NCBI GenBank assembly: GCA_008828725.1
Contig: MEHQ01002713.1
Span: forward strand, 21,414-85,413
DNA length: 64,000 bases
Reading direction: 5' to 3'
Origin: Saccharina japonica
Lineage: Eukaryota > Sar > Phaeophyceae > Laminariales > Laminariaceae
The translations under genes and the position numbers were made by a program. The notes under the pieces are model-generated. The model was not told the origin of the DNA. It ran no database searches and saw nothing but the letters and a program-made list of their open reading frames with translations. Below, in pieces: positions 1 through 12,700 of this stretch (its first letter is position 1; each line of letters starts with the position of its first letter).

Positions 1-499
1 GCTGAACAGTTTTCTGGAATAAACGTGCTACACCTGATGTACATATCATGCATCGATACCCAAAGTTTTCTTGTTTGGACAACCAGAAGCAAAGGGGGGT
101 TGGAAGACACCTCTACCGCTAGACCGTGTATTCTACCCCTCTGTCCCTCATACCAGAAGTTATCGTGTCCGTCCTTTACGCTGGAGACGTAGTAGGTAAG
201 AAGCATGACTTTTCCCACGACAGGGGTTGCATGTTTTGGGACAAAATACTTCTGAAATGAGGAGCTTCTCGAGTGGGTAGCTACCGTTAGTCTGATACTA
301 TCACTTCAAAATGTACATTGTTTTAGGGACTATGCACCGCGTAAAGACGAATAAATACACGATGGTCAGTTTGCGCTCGCGAACAGACGATTTCGATATT
401 ATGCCTTGCGTGAGATATCGAGCCCCTCGTGTGAGGTGTTTAGGAAATTAACCGCCATCCATAAATCCCTTTGCTCACCCTTGGTGATTGTTTGAGCAG
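1..499. other. Intron upstream of first visible exon
   Basis: No open segment with matching phase and splice sites was found. It is read as intron of the giant gene. Confidence 0.5.
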
Positions 500-702
500 A
501 TAACCGGAGGCAATTTCACCGAGAACAAGGCCGACTTCGGAGGATTCTTGTACAAAGAGGGGAAAGGGAATGTATCCTGCGTAGGGGCTTCCATTGAGAA
601 GAGTGAAGGTGTGGACGGTGGGGCCATATACGCCGTCGATGACGCGGTGCTGCACTGGTCTTGCGACCTTAAGAACAACTTCGCCTTAGCTGGACCTGCC
701 AT
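500..702 (+). CDS. Exon 1 in window: Pmp-type repeats
   Basis: Acceptor gcag ends at 499; donor gtgagg begins at 703. Reads in phase from ITGGNFTENKADFGG. It contains the two hallmark Pmp pieces, F-T-E-N followed by GG, and DGGAIYA, typical of right-handed beta-helix rungs. It ends with two bases of a split Ile codon. Earlier exons must lie left of the window because no start or signal peptide precedes it. Confidence 0.92.
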
Positions 703-3700
703 GTGAGGAGATGGACACCTAGAGGCGTTTTCCGATGGAGATAGCATGTCTAGGACAAGTTATTCTTGGGTTGATGTTGTTCTTGTCTGTCTTTATTATC
801 TCCGCCCTTCCTTTATCTCTCCTTCCTAGTATTAACTAAGATCCGGGGTCACAACGTAAGCTCTTCTCCCTCCTCCCCCACTACGGTTCTTGCCTTGCCT
901 TTTTATCGCGAGAATATTTCAGCACGTTCTTCCCTCGTCAACTTTCGTCAAATTGTCCTTACCCATGCTATAATATGCGCTCTCGACAGTAGTTGGTGTA
1001 ATTTGAGAATACAAATATCCATACGAGGAGAATAGAACCCCCGACCTCCAACACTACCAGGCTTCGTGGCTACCTGTTAGACCACCTGGGCGACCGGCTG
1101 TGGGTGTTCAAGGTCCTCAATCCAACTTTGCTGGAATGCCGTTTGTGTTTCTCGAATGTGTAAGCCAAAGAGGGGCCTGCAGGTAACGATATGCAATGCG
1201 CATCACATGCGCATACATGTTGGGAAGCTCTATAGTTTAGTCGTCCCCTGCCGTTGGAAAATGTTCGGGGCCCGATGGCACACCCCTTCCTCAACTGTAG
1301 CATATCTTTCGCCTCAGGCGCAACAAAAGTAATGGCATTTGTCAACACGAACCAACCTATTGAAACATACCAAGTCACGGTTTGGGCATGCACCCAACCA
1401 AATGTGTCGGACTACCACTATTCCAAACAGTTATTGAAATAGATTGAAAATATTGCCACTTGCATCAGACAATAGGTCGCGAACTCCATCCCTTCCTTTG
1501 GCTATCCTCTTTATTGTGTAAATGGTTATTTTTGTGTTGAAGAGTTTGAGTGCTGACGAACCCCAATGGTGGTGCTTGGACGCGTTTTCGACCCAGGTAG
1601 TTTGTGGGATTCTAGTGGCGATTGGAACAAGTTTATTGGATATCCGAACAATGGTGCGCTTGCGAGAGTTACATGGTTAGGGTTGTCGTCGAGCGAGAGA
1701 GAAGAAATTCGCGATGCCGACAGCTTGGCTCCCGGTATTCTTGATTATTGAAGACCAAATCGAATACCTAAATATCAGTCTGCTCACGACAAAACGGTCA
1801 ACCTCATCCCTTCGGCGAACATTTGGGCGGGACGAGTCGGAGACTACCACATACCGGTACGTTACGTTCACTGAAGATACGCCACTCTACACCTAGTATT
1901 TGCAGTAATCATTGCCGCTTCGAACGAAAAATGTCGCGGAACAAGCCGGTCATCGCTGTAAGACACAAACCCGCCAACTCTACAATAAACAAGGAATGAT
2001 TTTACGCTATACTGTTTCAGTTGGACGAAACCTGACATCATGCTGCGGAGGTTCCTCGTAGATTATAGGGGCGCTGCGGAGGTATCTCGTAGAAAATGGG
2101 GCAACGGTTACCTATAGGGCACCGTGTTTTCATTGAAACCTGGAAAGCCACTGTATACTGAGTGAACTGCTGTCTCGATGGTGCCTATTCGCTATCAAAT
2201 AAGTAAACAATGTTATCCTTCTTCAGGGTAACTCACCGTGGCCCGCTCTGCCGAGCTGAGGAGCTCTGCTGAAATAAACCGTAGTTCACATTGATTATGG
2301 TTTACGTTGGAGGGCGCAGAGTTGCCAGGTCTGTCTACAATATCAATAGAACCCCTTGTCAAGCCTGATCGCGAGGAATAACTATCGAGGGAAACCCGAT
2401 GAAAACTCCCATGGGCTGGGTTTACGACGAAAAGCACGGCGAACACACAAAACAAAGAGAAATTGGGTAGCTACCCCCTCAGTTGAGGAATCCAGCCAAT
2501 ACAAAAATCATAGTTGTCCCCGACACTTGATACTTGTATCGATTCACTCGTGCGGTGCATGGTATTTTGCCACGAATTGGACTACAGCCAATGTAGAGTG
2601 GCCGTCCATCGTTTCAGTACCACGTTTAAGCAACTCGGGCGAGTGCCTCCGAAGCCTCTCTCCCCAATCTGACACACGGACTTCAAACTATGTTGTTGAC
2701 GTAGGGCCACAACCAATCCCTATGTCTGACGTATGGCTATATGCTGTAGACAATCTACAGAGTTACGGAAGGTGGTACAATGTCTGCGTAACTGGAGATC
2801 CAGCGTAGCAATCATGAAGTTCACCATGGGAGGGAATGCAGCACCCACCCGGCAACGTTGCGCTGGATAAAACAGACCAGGTAACAATATTCCCTGGAAT
2901 ATGTAGATGTTGAACCGGAAATCGATCAAAACCACCTTTCCATTGCAGTTGCGTAGAACTCTATGAATTTGGCCACAATAGAAACATAATAAAGTCATTG
3001 AGGATGCCATCCATATGCAAGTCTGCCTCACAAGATGTTTTTAGCAGGATGCCGCTCACCCTCCATGCGACTCGCCGCATACCTCACGACGCTGAACGCC
3101 TGGTGCTACCAATATCTGCCAGGCCAGTAAAACCCCGACATGCGCCGTCCCACAACGTACGGATGCGAGGGCCTATGGTCATACGACATTGGTCATGCAT
3201 GTACATCGAGTACAGATCCCGATGACCGTGAACACCGTGAAACGAAAGTTAATCCAAGCTCAAGTCTGCAAACAGCAGGGTACCGACGGGGTACAAGCAC
3301 GCTGACCGTCGAAAAAACAAAACACTCATTCCGAAGGGCACTTAAAAACAAGAACCGAATATGGTTAGTGAAAGTAGGTAACTATTTTGGTTTTTGTGTT
3401 TACCGTAGTGGTTTTTGTGTTTACCGTAGGGATCCAAAGTAACCACTCTACCGTCGCCTTGGCTATTAACTATTGAGTCAATTTGATATTTGCCTAGTGA
3501 GGTCTGCCATACGCATGCCTTATAGCGCGTTTCTGCAGAGCCATTTCTCGACTTACTATTAGTATACCACGTAAAATACCTAAGGCGCTACCCGGTACCC
3601 CATTTGTGTTGCACAAGAGATTTCACAGGCACCAAATCACATTGGCCTGTTCATTCGGTCAAAACATAATATTTCTCAATAGTCCGTTCCGGGTGACTGA

Positions 3701-6700
3701 ACAGTGACTCACTCCCCTGAGAGAGTCGTATGTTTCTCCCGAAGCGAGTAGTCTCAGGGAATTACAGGCACACTACACACCCAGCGTAGCATGCTCGCCC
3801 ACATAGGATACTTGTTGCTGCATAGTTTTGTGCAACCCAGATACGTTGCTTAGTTCCGTGTTGCGTTGTTTTTGTCTAATCCAGATACGCCCGGGACGAA
3901 ACGACGGTAATCCTGACGGGTGTATCCCTAGTCGACAACACTGTCGCACGTGGCGCTGTTGTTTTCGTGGTGGAGAGCTATCTCGAGACGCTTCAGGTAC
4001 GAATAGTCGATGGTATTGCCCGATGAAACATTGGACGTACGGTACGATACTTGAAGAAACTTTTGGTCAAACCTTCACCTGACTGGTCGGGGCTCCATAA
4101 CTGGGGAGCTCTGCCCGACACGGTATGCCTTATCGGTGCCACACCACTGGTGAATAACATGCGATTCGTTGTGCGCGCGAGGCGACACCCAAGTATCATG
4201 TACGTATAGGACAGTGAGAACTGTACCTACGTCATGTCAAGTAACTCGTCAGCAATAGAGGTGTGTATTCGAGCATTGCGTGCAAACATGCAACCGTTCA
4301 AGCAAGAAAAACGTGTTCCTGGATGGCAACGCGAATGTTATCGTCCAACGTTGGTGTTGTGGCGATTCACCTCAGGTCGAGTTCAAGGATACGTCAGAGT
4401 CGTCGGATCTTTCCGCCGTTCAAGTCGACGAAGAATCTTCCTACGCAGCAGTGGACACCTCGTTCGTCGGCTTCCAGGGAGAGGTTGGTGTCTACGAGCA
4501 TACATGTTCAGTCTTCGCCAGGACTGCAACATATATATATATATACATATATATCACACATATACATATATATCACACACTTAAACTTTGGTATCAGGTG
4601 TTTTATGTATCCGATATTGACTGATTCGGAGTGGGAGGTTATTGATCGACCTCTCACAGACCCCACCAGCGGCACACGACGTTTGCAGCGTTCTGGATGT
4701 GCTACATGTTGAAATGCAGGAGCGTTCGCCCTTTCACCAAGTGCGAGCACCTGCAGAGCCGGATAGTGCACCATGACCAGTTCCGTTGCCCATTGCAAGC
4801 GAAAATGCGCAGACACGACTTCGCATAGCATCTCGCAACGCAGTAGCAGCCCCAATTGATACCTTAGTTTCGGTTTCCGAGTACATCGTGAACTCTCTGC
4901 GAGCTTTGAGAATGTGTCGGCGATTTCCACTCCCAAACTCTTCTGTGTATGATAGGCGGTCGTCTTCAGCGAGGGAATCCTCTTCTTGGACGACTGTGAC
5001 TTTAGCGGTAGTACCGCCTCACAGCTGGTGTACACAGGGCCCGACTCCACAGTAGTCATCAGGAACGCCGTGCTGGGGGACCATAATTGTGAGTCACGCC
5101 AAATTCAACTTGCAAGTTCGTGTCTTTCGCTGCATCCACTGGTATTGGCTTCGATTACCGACTGTATATACTATGCCCGAACCGCCATTCAGTTTTGTTT
5201 GTAAGGTGGTTCTTCGGCACGGACATTCATGCGTTTCTGCGCTAGTATCTGGCGGCTCAGTTGTCACGCTCTTCTGGCTTAGTGATGCCTGTCGGGCCCT
5301 TGACTCGTTTTGCGATAGAGGTTGGACTTGCGAGCCATCTGAGACACTCCATTCTCATCAACAAGACATCCGAACTCAGAAATCACCCAAATCGAGACTC
5401 CTTATCGCTGCAGTATAATGTAGTTGTTTTTGCACTTACCTTTGGAAACAAATAATGAAGGATACGTCGTAGTACTGGTTATCTGAGTCCACATTCAGTT
5501 TCCTCCAAATATCGTTTTTTTGTGGAGTTTAGAGCCTCAGAAACTGTTTGGAGCCTCATAAACGTTATAGGTCACTTTTATCGTATAATATAATACATGT
5601 GTCGGCTTCCTCCCACTCAGCCTTCCTTCGTACGACATCTCCCTTTTTCTCAACTCCCGCTTTCTTTCTATGTCGACATCCTGGGCCACCGAACCTATCC
5701 TGCCGGTTTACAGACTTTGCTCTCGCAGAAGCAAGCTCTCGAATGGGAAAATTACCGACGGCCGACTCATTGACCAACGCAAACGTCACGTGCCAAGACG
5801 CCGTCAACGGAGGAGACACATCATCGTCAGACTCTTCTGAGGCGTACACTATTTGCAGCGAAGGGTCTGAGTGTCTGGAGGGCGACCTTGGCGTTTACTG
5901 CGAGTGCTACCTGGAAAGGTCAACCATGCAAGAGGTAGCCCTTGACAACCAGGAACAACCGTACTAGTTCGGTAGTTTGGATGCACGCCACGATACGGGT
6001 AGCAACACGTAACGCTACGCAACGTTTATAATGTCTCATAAATTGATTACTGTAGACCGACGACTACGGCAAACAATCCCGAAAAGTAGGCATACTGCTG
6101 TAATCGATCGTGACGCATCCATGGTATTCCAACAACACTGGGGCAAGGAGCATACTACAGTAGTCGTCAGTCAGATATAGTTTTGTGAGCAACATGTTTG
6201 GTCTCTCTCGTGCCCCGCGTCTTCCTGTTCGCCACAGGTACGAAGTATAATGTATGTCTCGGTAGTCGACACAACGAATGTTGCATACGGTGTGAGAACA
6301 TATCCCCGTAGCATGCACGTCTCTTTCGATTATCGCGGAAGGGGTTAATGGTTGCCTGAATATATTGTCGAACCGCACGTGGTATAATACGCGCTCGTTC
6401 TGGTTGCGCGATCGCCACCCGTCGATCAGAACACAGACCACTGACACTATGGAACAACCAGGTATCGAGTCGGACCTTCCACATCTCGAGCTAGTACTGC
6501 GAGTACAACATAACCGACGGCCGTTAAAAAAAACATAGCTACTCCGTATCATCCTATATCTCGGTTGTTGACGGGAGGTACGATAGACACCCAGTAGAAC
6601 TGTTTGGTCATGAATGGTCTGAATAACGGAGCATCTCACCAGATAAACAACCAGATAATGCATTCCTTATCTGAAAAATACAAGCCTTATTCCCAATAGA

Positions 6701-9700
6701 TCATGCCCTAGCCCAACAGGTTTTCAATTAATTTCGGTGTGTAACTTTGCCATGGGAGTGGTCACCGTGGTTTCGCCGTTTTGGTCCTGCACTATGTACA
6801 TGTACCTACAGCTGATTTGAATTCCAAGCGTTTGTTCCCCACACATTGCACAGCAGCTTTTTGAAGAGCTACGAACACGTGCCGATTTACACTAACCAAG
6901 CCAGTGTTTTTACGCAGCAATTGAAAGTCCGACGGTTTTTGGGTTTAAGAAGGGTCGTTTATAATAAACCGTTTACGCCGAAATAAGCGACCTCTGTCTT
7001 CGTAGTACGTGTCAGGTAATAAACTCGCCTAGCAGGGAAACCTTCGACAAAAAGTGGTGAAATGACTGGAGGACCGCAACCGGTACAAAAATATTGAGTG
7101 ATATACACGTACGGCCTACCGCGGCCGTTTTCTCGCGTGCATCATTTCTCTTGGGGGTTCGGAGTGGAAGAGCTCTATGCCCCACTAACAACTGAGGGCG
7201 ATAAGATGTATTGGCCCCACCCGACGAAGTCCTCTAATGTAAAACAAAATTTAATGCAACACAGTTGGGATACTATGTAGTTTTTTATTGTGTCAGGAGT
7301 CTCGTCATCCCCAACATGTACCGATAAAAAGTGTAGCTACCTCTATGGTAGCCCGCGTCTCCTGCGGCGAGTACGTTTCCCACCTAGTAGAGTTTACCGT
7401 GAACGTCCACGAAATTTCCAGTGCCACATTGTTTAGCCTATCACCAGTACCTCTATCTCAGTCGTGCCACTGACTTTGTTTCTCCGCCCCTTCAACGTAT
7501 GATCTACCACGCGTATGTGCTTTAACACATCTCTTGTTTTTACCAGAGGTGTGCCACTGGAGTTGCAGCCGCCCTGGACCTCACTCTCTCAAGGGCGTCG
7601 AATGAAACGTTCTTCCCTACCATGCTCGAGGGGGACCTAAGCTTGTCGTACATACCATTTGCCGCAAGTTCAAGTATGGCAAGCACGAGCGAGACGGAGA
7701 CTTCTTCGAGCAATAATGGAAGCAGAAGCAACAGCGGATACGGGGAGGAACACGGAGCTATTATTAACAGTGGAAACCGAGGCGGCGTTATTTGGAAGGC
7801 ATCGGCGTTGCCGCAGCTGTCGGTCACCGGAACTAGTACGATGAACTGGACCATATTTCCATCCTCGGGACTGTTGCTTCCGGGAGAACGGTGAGTACGG
7901 CGCGACACAACAGAGTGTACCCTTTGTGATCGGGAAACTTCAGTGGCGTCCTCAAGACAGTACAATGAGTACACTTTTTTGTGCATCTCGGGAATGGAGC
8001 TACCGCTCTTGTTCGCCTAACCGCTAATGACCTGATTTTCGAGAAATGCTATGGTATCCAATGATATGAGGTAATGTTTCATTTTATAATAGGCATTTAG
8101 GTCTGTTTTAAGGGCGCATTAAGTCGGGCGAAATCGACATTCCATGCCAAGACGTGTCAACAGCTCAAGTTCGTTTAATCTTCTGCGGATACTCGGAGAT
8201 GGGGTTGTCCACTGTATTCGAACACAATATACCAGGTCCTAAGACATAACGTACATATCTAGGACGGTATTCACATGATGCTAACTGCAACCTCTCATGA
8301 AGCATTCATGCCAGCCTCTACGCCGCTTGTGCAGAAATGAATTACCAGTAAAAAAGCCCCCTGCATACGTAGTATCACTGGAAACGTCTACAACGTTCGT
8401 CGTCGATGGGTGTAAGAAGCATTCGCGGATGTGAGTGTCAACCTATACCCCATTATAAGTACCTCGCCGATTTTCAGTGGCCGAAACTGCTGATACCACC
8501 GGAATTCGCCACCGATTCGGCTGTCAGTACTTGAAAGGTCTCAGTCCCCGCGGTACCGAATCTGCCGATGCTCCGAGTTTTACTCGAAGTTTCAAGTCTA
8601 CTGGGCGCACCTGCGAAATGTACGGACACAATAGTCGGAAAATAGAGCAGAAATAAATGGAACGTGTCGCTTGAACCTACGACTACTTGTCTAGACTATG
8701 TGTGCTTGGAAGTGTCGCTCATTGTCTCAGCATGCGCGGTACTTATGACGCTTCTGTGACACGAAGGAGAACCGTCTACATGAACAACTGAATGCGATGC
8801 ACATTAATCGGGCGTGTGAACACTTAGTGTTGCCTCTCAATATTCTTGTTTTTTGTCGATAGTTGTATATAGAATTATTTTTCGGTAGAAACAGCCTTGA
8901 TTGCCTATCTGCACGACGCTCACTATTCGTGTTTCGGCTGTTGCATTTAGAGTGGCACATAAAATACGTCCGTATTAACGGACTGATCGATGCCCGTTTG
9001 TTCATGTTGCAGCCATTTAGGTTCGAGTACCAATGCTTACTTTGGCTGCGCGCAGTGTTCGTACACTCCATGCTTGTGGCTAATATGTTTCTCGCCGTCC
9101 CTTTATCGGCGTTTACACCATACACCTTCAGCGTCACCCTGCGGGTCGTCACCCTGCCGAACCCTGGCTTTGACGGCAACGCATTGGTCACCTTCAATGC
9201 CAGCAGAATGGGATCGAGTGAAGTATCATCGGAATCGCTCAACGTGACCTTCTTCCACTGCGAGATTGGCCATGTCTGGAATGCCACCGCAGCCGGCCTC
9301 GACAATTCGGTTGGAGACTCGACCGAGGCATGCCGGCTTTGCATCGACGTGGTGGGAGAAGGCGTCAAGGTGCGTGGTTGCGGTTTGACTGGTGTGAGAT
9401 ACGGTTTTCCCTTTCGAACACAAAAATGCGCTTGACATCGACGGCGCTGCTACATATAGCTTTAGCTTGGCCTTCAAGCGACTCGCCTAGAACCTGAAGG
9501 CCCTTGGCGCTTGGTGGAAGCAAAGTCTACCGGGTTGGTCGAAACCCAACGTGTTCCTCGACGGGTTCGTTCAAGATCATATGACTACGGCCATGCACGA
9601 CATATATATGTACAACCCTCCCCACCCTTGCCCTGCTGACTTTCGCGTCCGAGTATTCCCGCCTTTCGCCCTTTTACTATATTACAAACACTCCCGAAGA

Positions 9701-12700
9701 CGCATGCTACGATAGAGGTGCACCATGTTTTTTCTGAGCTCTTCACTTTAGGAGCGTCATACCTCACCGAAAACATGATTTTGGACCGAAATAAAGGTGC
9801 TGCCGGATGCTAAATCGCATGACCGGAGTATACTCTGAAGCATGATTCGTCACAAAATTGAAAATCAGACGAATTTGGGTTAAAGAGCCGTAATCGTTCA
9901 GAACACGATTCAGCCAAAAAGTGCTACCTGTACCGTAGAACGCGTCCGAACTGGTCGACAATTAAATAACATCCCCCTCTAGCATGAGAAAACGCTTACT
10001 CCACGAACTGTGTCGTTTACTTGTTCAACAAGCATTCCGGGACCTCGTGTCGATGTCTGGTATGTTCAGGGAGTGAATTGCAACGAGCCAGGTGCCACGA
10101 TTGAAGCGTTACCTATCGAGAAGGGGCATTGGCGGGCCGGGCGGGACGTGGTTGTCATCCACGAGTGCGCAAACGAGGTAAACCTGTACGTAATGAAGCG
10201 TTTTGCAAAAGGGGTACATATCACGTCTTGTTATCAGAGGCATGCTGCAGTAGCGGCGCAACGCTTATGTTTTCAGGCATTGCACGGCGGGGGTAGCACA
10301 TATTGGTTAATGAGGCATTACACAGTAGGGGTATATTTCACCTAATGTTTTTCAGACGCATTCTACGCTATGAGTTCGCAGCACCTATTATGGTCTGAGG
10401 CAATCTCCGGTAGGGATGCACCTAATACTTCTGAGAGGCATTCTGCGGTGGGGGAGGGTAAATTTGTTTTTCCGAGACACCCTGCAGTAGGAGTGCACAC
10501 CGAGTTCTTAAGGCGATAATCTCCGATAGAGGTGCACCTACGACTTTATGACGCTCCAACAGAACCTCGAGGACATATCGATTCCCCACCTACAATAATA
10601 TGTTTCAAGATATTATTGCAAGTGGGGTGAACAACCCAAGAGCGTAGGTGTTCGTTGACTCATGATGACAGACGCAAAAGGGGTTTCCAGCGGCAGTGTG
10701 GATTTTCCTCGGATGACAAAACCCGTCGCCGGAGAACGTATTTGCAGCTAGAGCTATCCTTGTGATTGGTGGTATGCGCCACATGTGCGCTGGACGCAAG
10801 AAATATACACAATAATCGTTACAGGCGTCGAGAGGCAGTGCCGTCGAGCTCTGACAATCGTCAGAACTCGATGTCACTACCTGGACTACGGCGACGAGTG
10901 CTGCAGTGCTGTAGCGTGGCGTTGCTAATGTTGTTTTCGTCGCGTCTCGTCATTGTAAAGTACAGTACGTAGACGGACGTTCACAGTCAGCCTGGACCGA
11001 CACCTTGCACGTTGGTATCTAATTAACTCTGTTGGGACCTCGAATAACGAATGCCATATTTCATAAGGTGTTAATACCTTGCGAAGTTTGTTACATTGTT
11101 CAACGTTTCCTCAAGATGTGTTTATAGGCCAACATTTGTAAAATCAATCACCTTCCTGATGGTAGAATGACAGGACGTACCAACAAGCACTGCTAAATAC
11201 ATAGCACCTGGAAAAACAAAGCAGGTAGACGCGGGTATTGTTGAACCTACTAGCTCAACAACTCGAAGCACGCGCGGGGCGTGAGCCAAAATATCATACC
11301 TTTCTATTAGTAGCGGTATCTTGAAAAGTTCGAATCCTCTTTAATTCGCTTTTCAGGCCCTGGTGGAAGCCAGCCGATAAATCACTAGGTCCGAACGAAC
11401 GGCGTAGACAGATCATCCTTTACCGGACCGAATCGCATGCACCCCCGGCTGGGCGAATATTCTGTCATTTCCGCTACATTGGTTAAAAAGTTTCTTAAAG
11501 GGGAGCCACTGCAACACACTGCACACCCATTCCTCTACATAGTCTGATTATCGTGAAAGTTCATGGGAGTCGCCACCGATCTTACGGTGTGGGGAAAATC
11601 GCGTTGTGATAGTGTCTATACTGCCCGGTAGACCCTGTGGCCATTGTTGCACGCATAAACCACCGTAACCGAGGATCCAATGCCCGCCACCTCAGGCGGT
11701 ACAACATATATGGGTACATTATCGCGCGCGGTGTTGGTGTTGTCTGTCCGTGGTGATGATGTGTCGTCAATAACCTTTGTGTTGTATAGCCGTGTGATGT
11801 CGTATGGATCATGGCACCTCGCTGATAACCATTCTGTCGTATTCGGTTTTCTTCCTGTCGTGGTCATTTAACCTCGATTTATTGGTTTCTAGGATGCATG
11901 CAAGGGAGGCACCATTGTCCAAGATGTGCAGGAATACTGCACCGCTGGATACCAAGGGCCTGGTGAGATCTCTTGAGGGAGTGCCAGGTTTGCCACTTCC
12001 TGGGGTTGATATTGCGAGACAGTCGGGGTGATAGGGAATTGAGGCCATATGCACAATATAAACGTTCAGATACGTTACGGTGTTAAGGCTTCGTGCTTCA
12101 TTGATGTCGGGTCACGTTAAGGCATTCAGGATGCGTGCTTCTTAAACGCTGTGTTTTTGGTTCAGTTTTGGCAGAGCGTGTGACCTGTGTTTTTGTGCTC
12201 GCGTACAGGCAGAACTAGCTACAGCCAAACCCGCACATCCCGGTTCACGATTTCTCCAGGGTGCAAGCTTGTGCTTCGCAAAGCAGTTGCTCCGGATGAG
12301 GCATGAACGGAAGCCCGTTTTAGCATTGATTTTACGTTCCCACCGCCGCTGTTCATGCCATGCATGACCGCAGTTGTAGTGTGACGAGCCTTCGCATTCC
12401 TACGATCATGAAACAGAGCATGTCGGCTTTGCATCGAACACGCTGGTACCGCTTGCACCAAGCACGAATCGATGCCAGGTGTTGAGCAAGTTCGCATGAA
12501 AGCTGAGCTGTATTATACTTCCATTCGTTTGTGACGAGGAGCTATACCGATGGCGCCTTCGAATGCGAGGCCGTGAGGACGACTTGAGTGTTCTTCGTGA
12601 CTGATGTAAACCGTAGCGCGACTTTCATTGACAACCCTGCGTCTTTTAGGCAGGCTGATACCACTCCTGCGTCTGTATTGCGCCCAACCTCCGCCTGCTC

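Larger units (their letters stand above)
703..3884. other. Intron 1 content
   Basis: Besides the SINE head, a 31-bp duplication, dispersed repeat family 2 and the 21-bp duplication, nothing is recognisable. Open frames at 1254 and 2356 have no motif or splice logic. Confidence 0.5.

Noticed and set aside
6064..6663. 199-codon minus-strand open frame
   Set aside because: Lies wholly in an intron of the giant gene, has no helix, motif or splice context, and a frame of this length is expected by chance in 64 kb.
8727..9368. 213-codon minus-strand open frame
   Set aside because: Shadow of exon 7, whose plus-strand reading joins both neighbours in phase.
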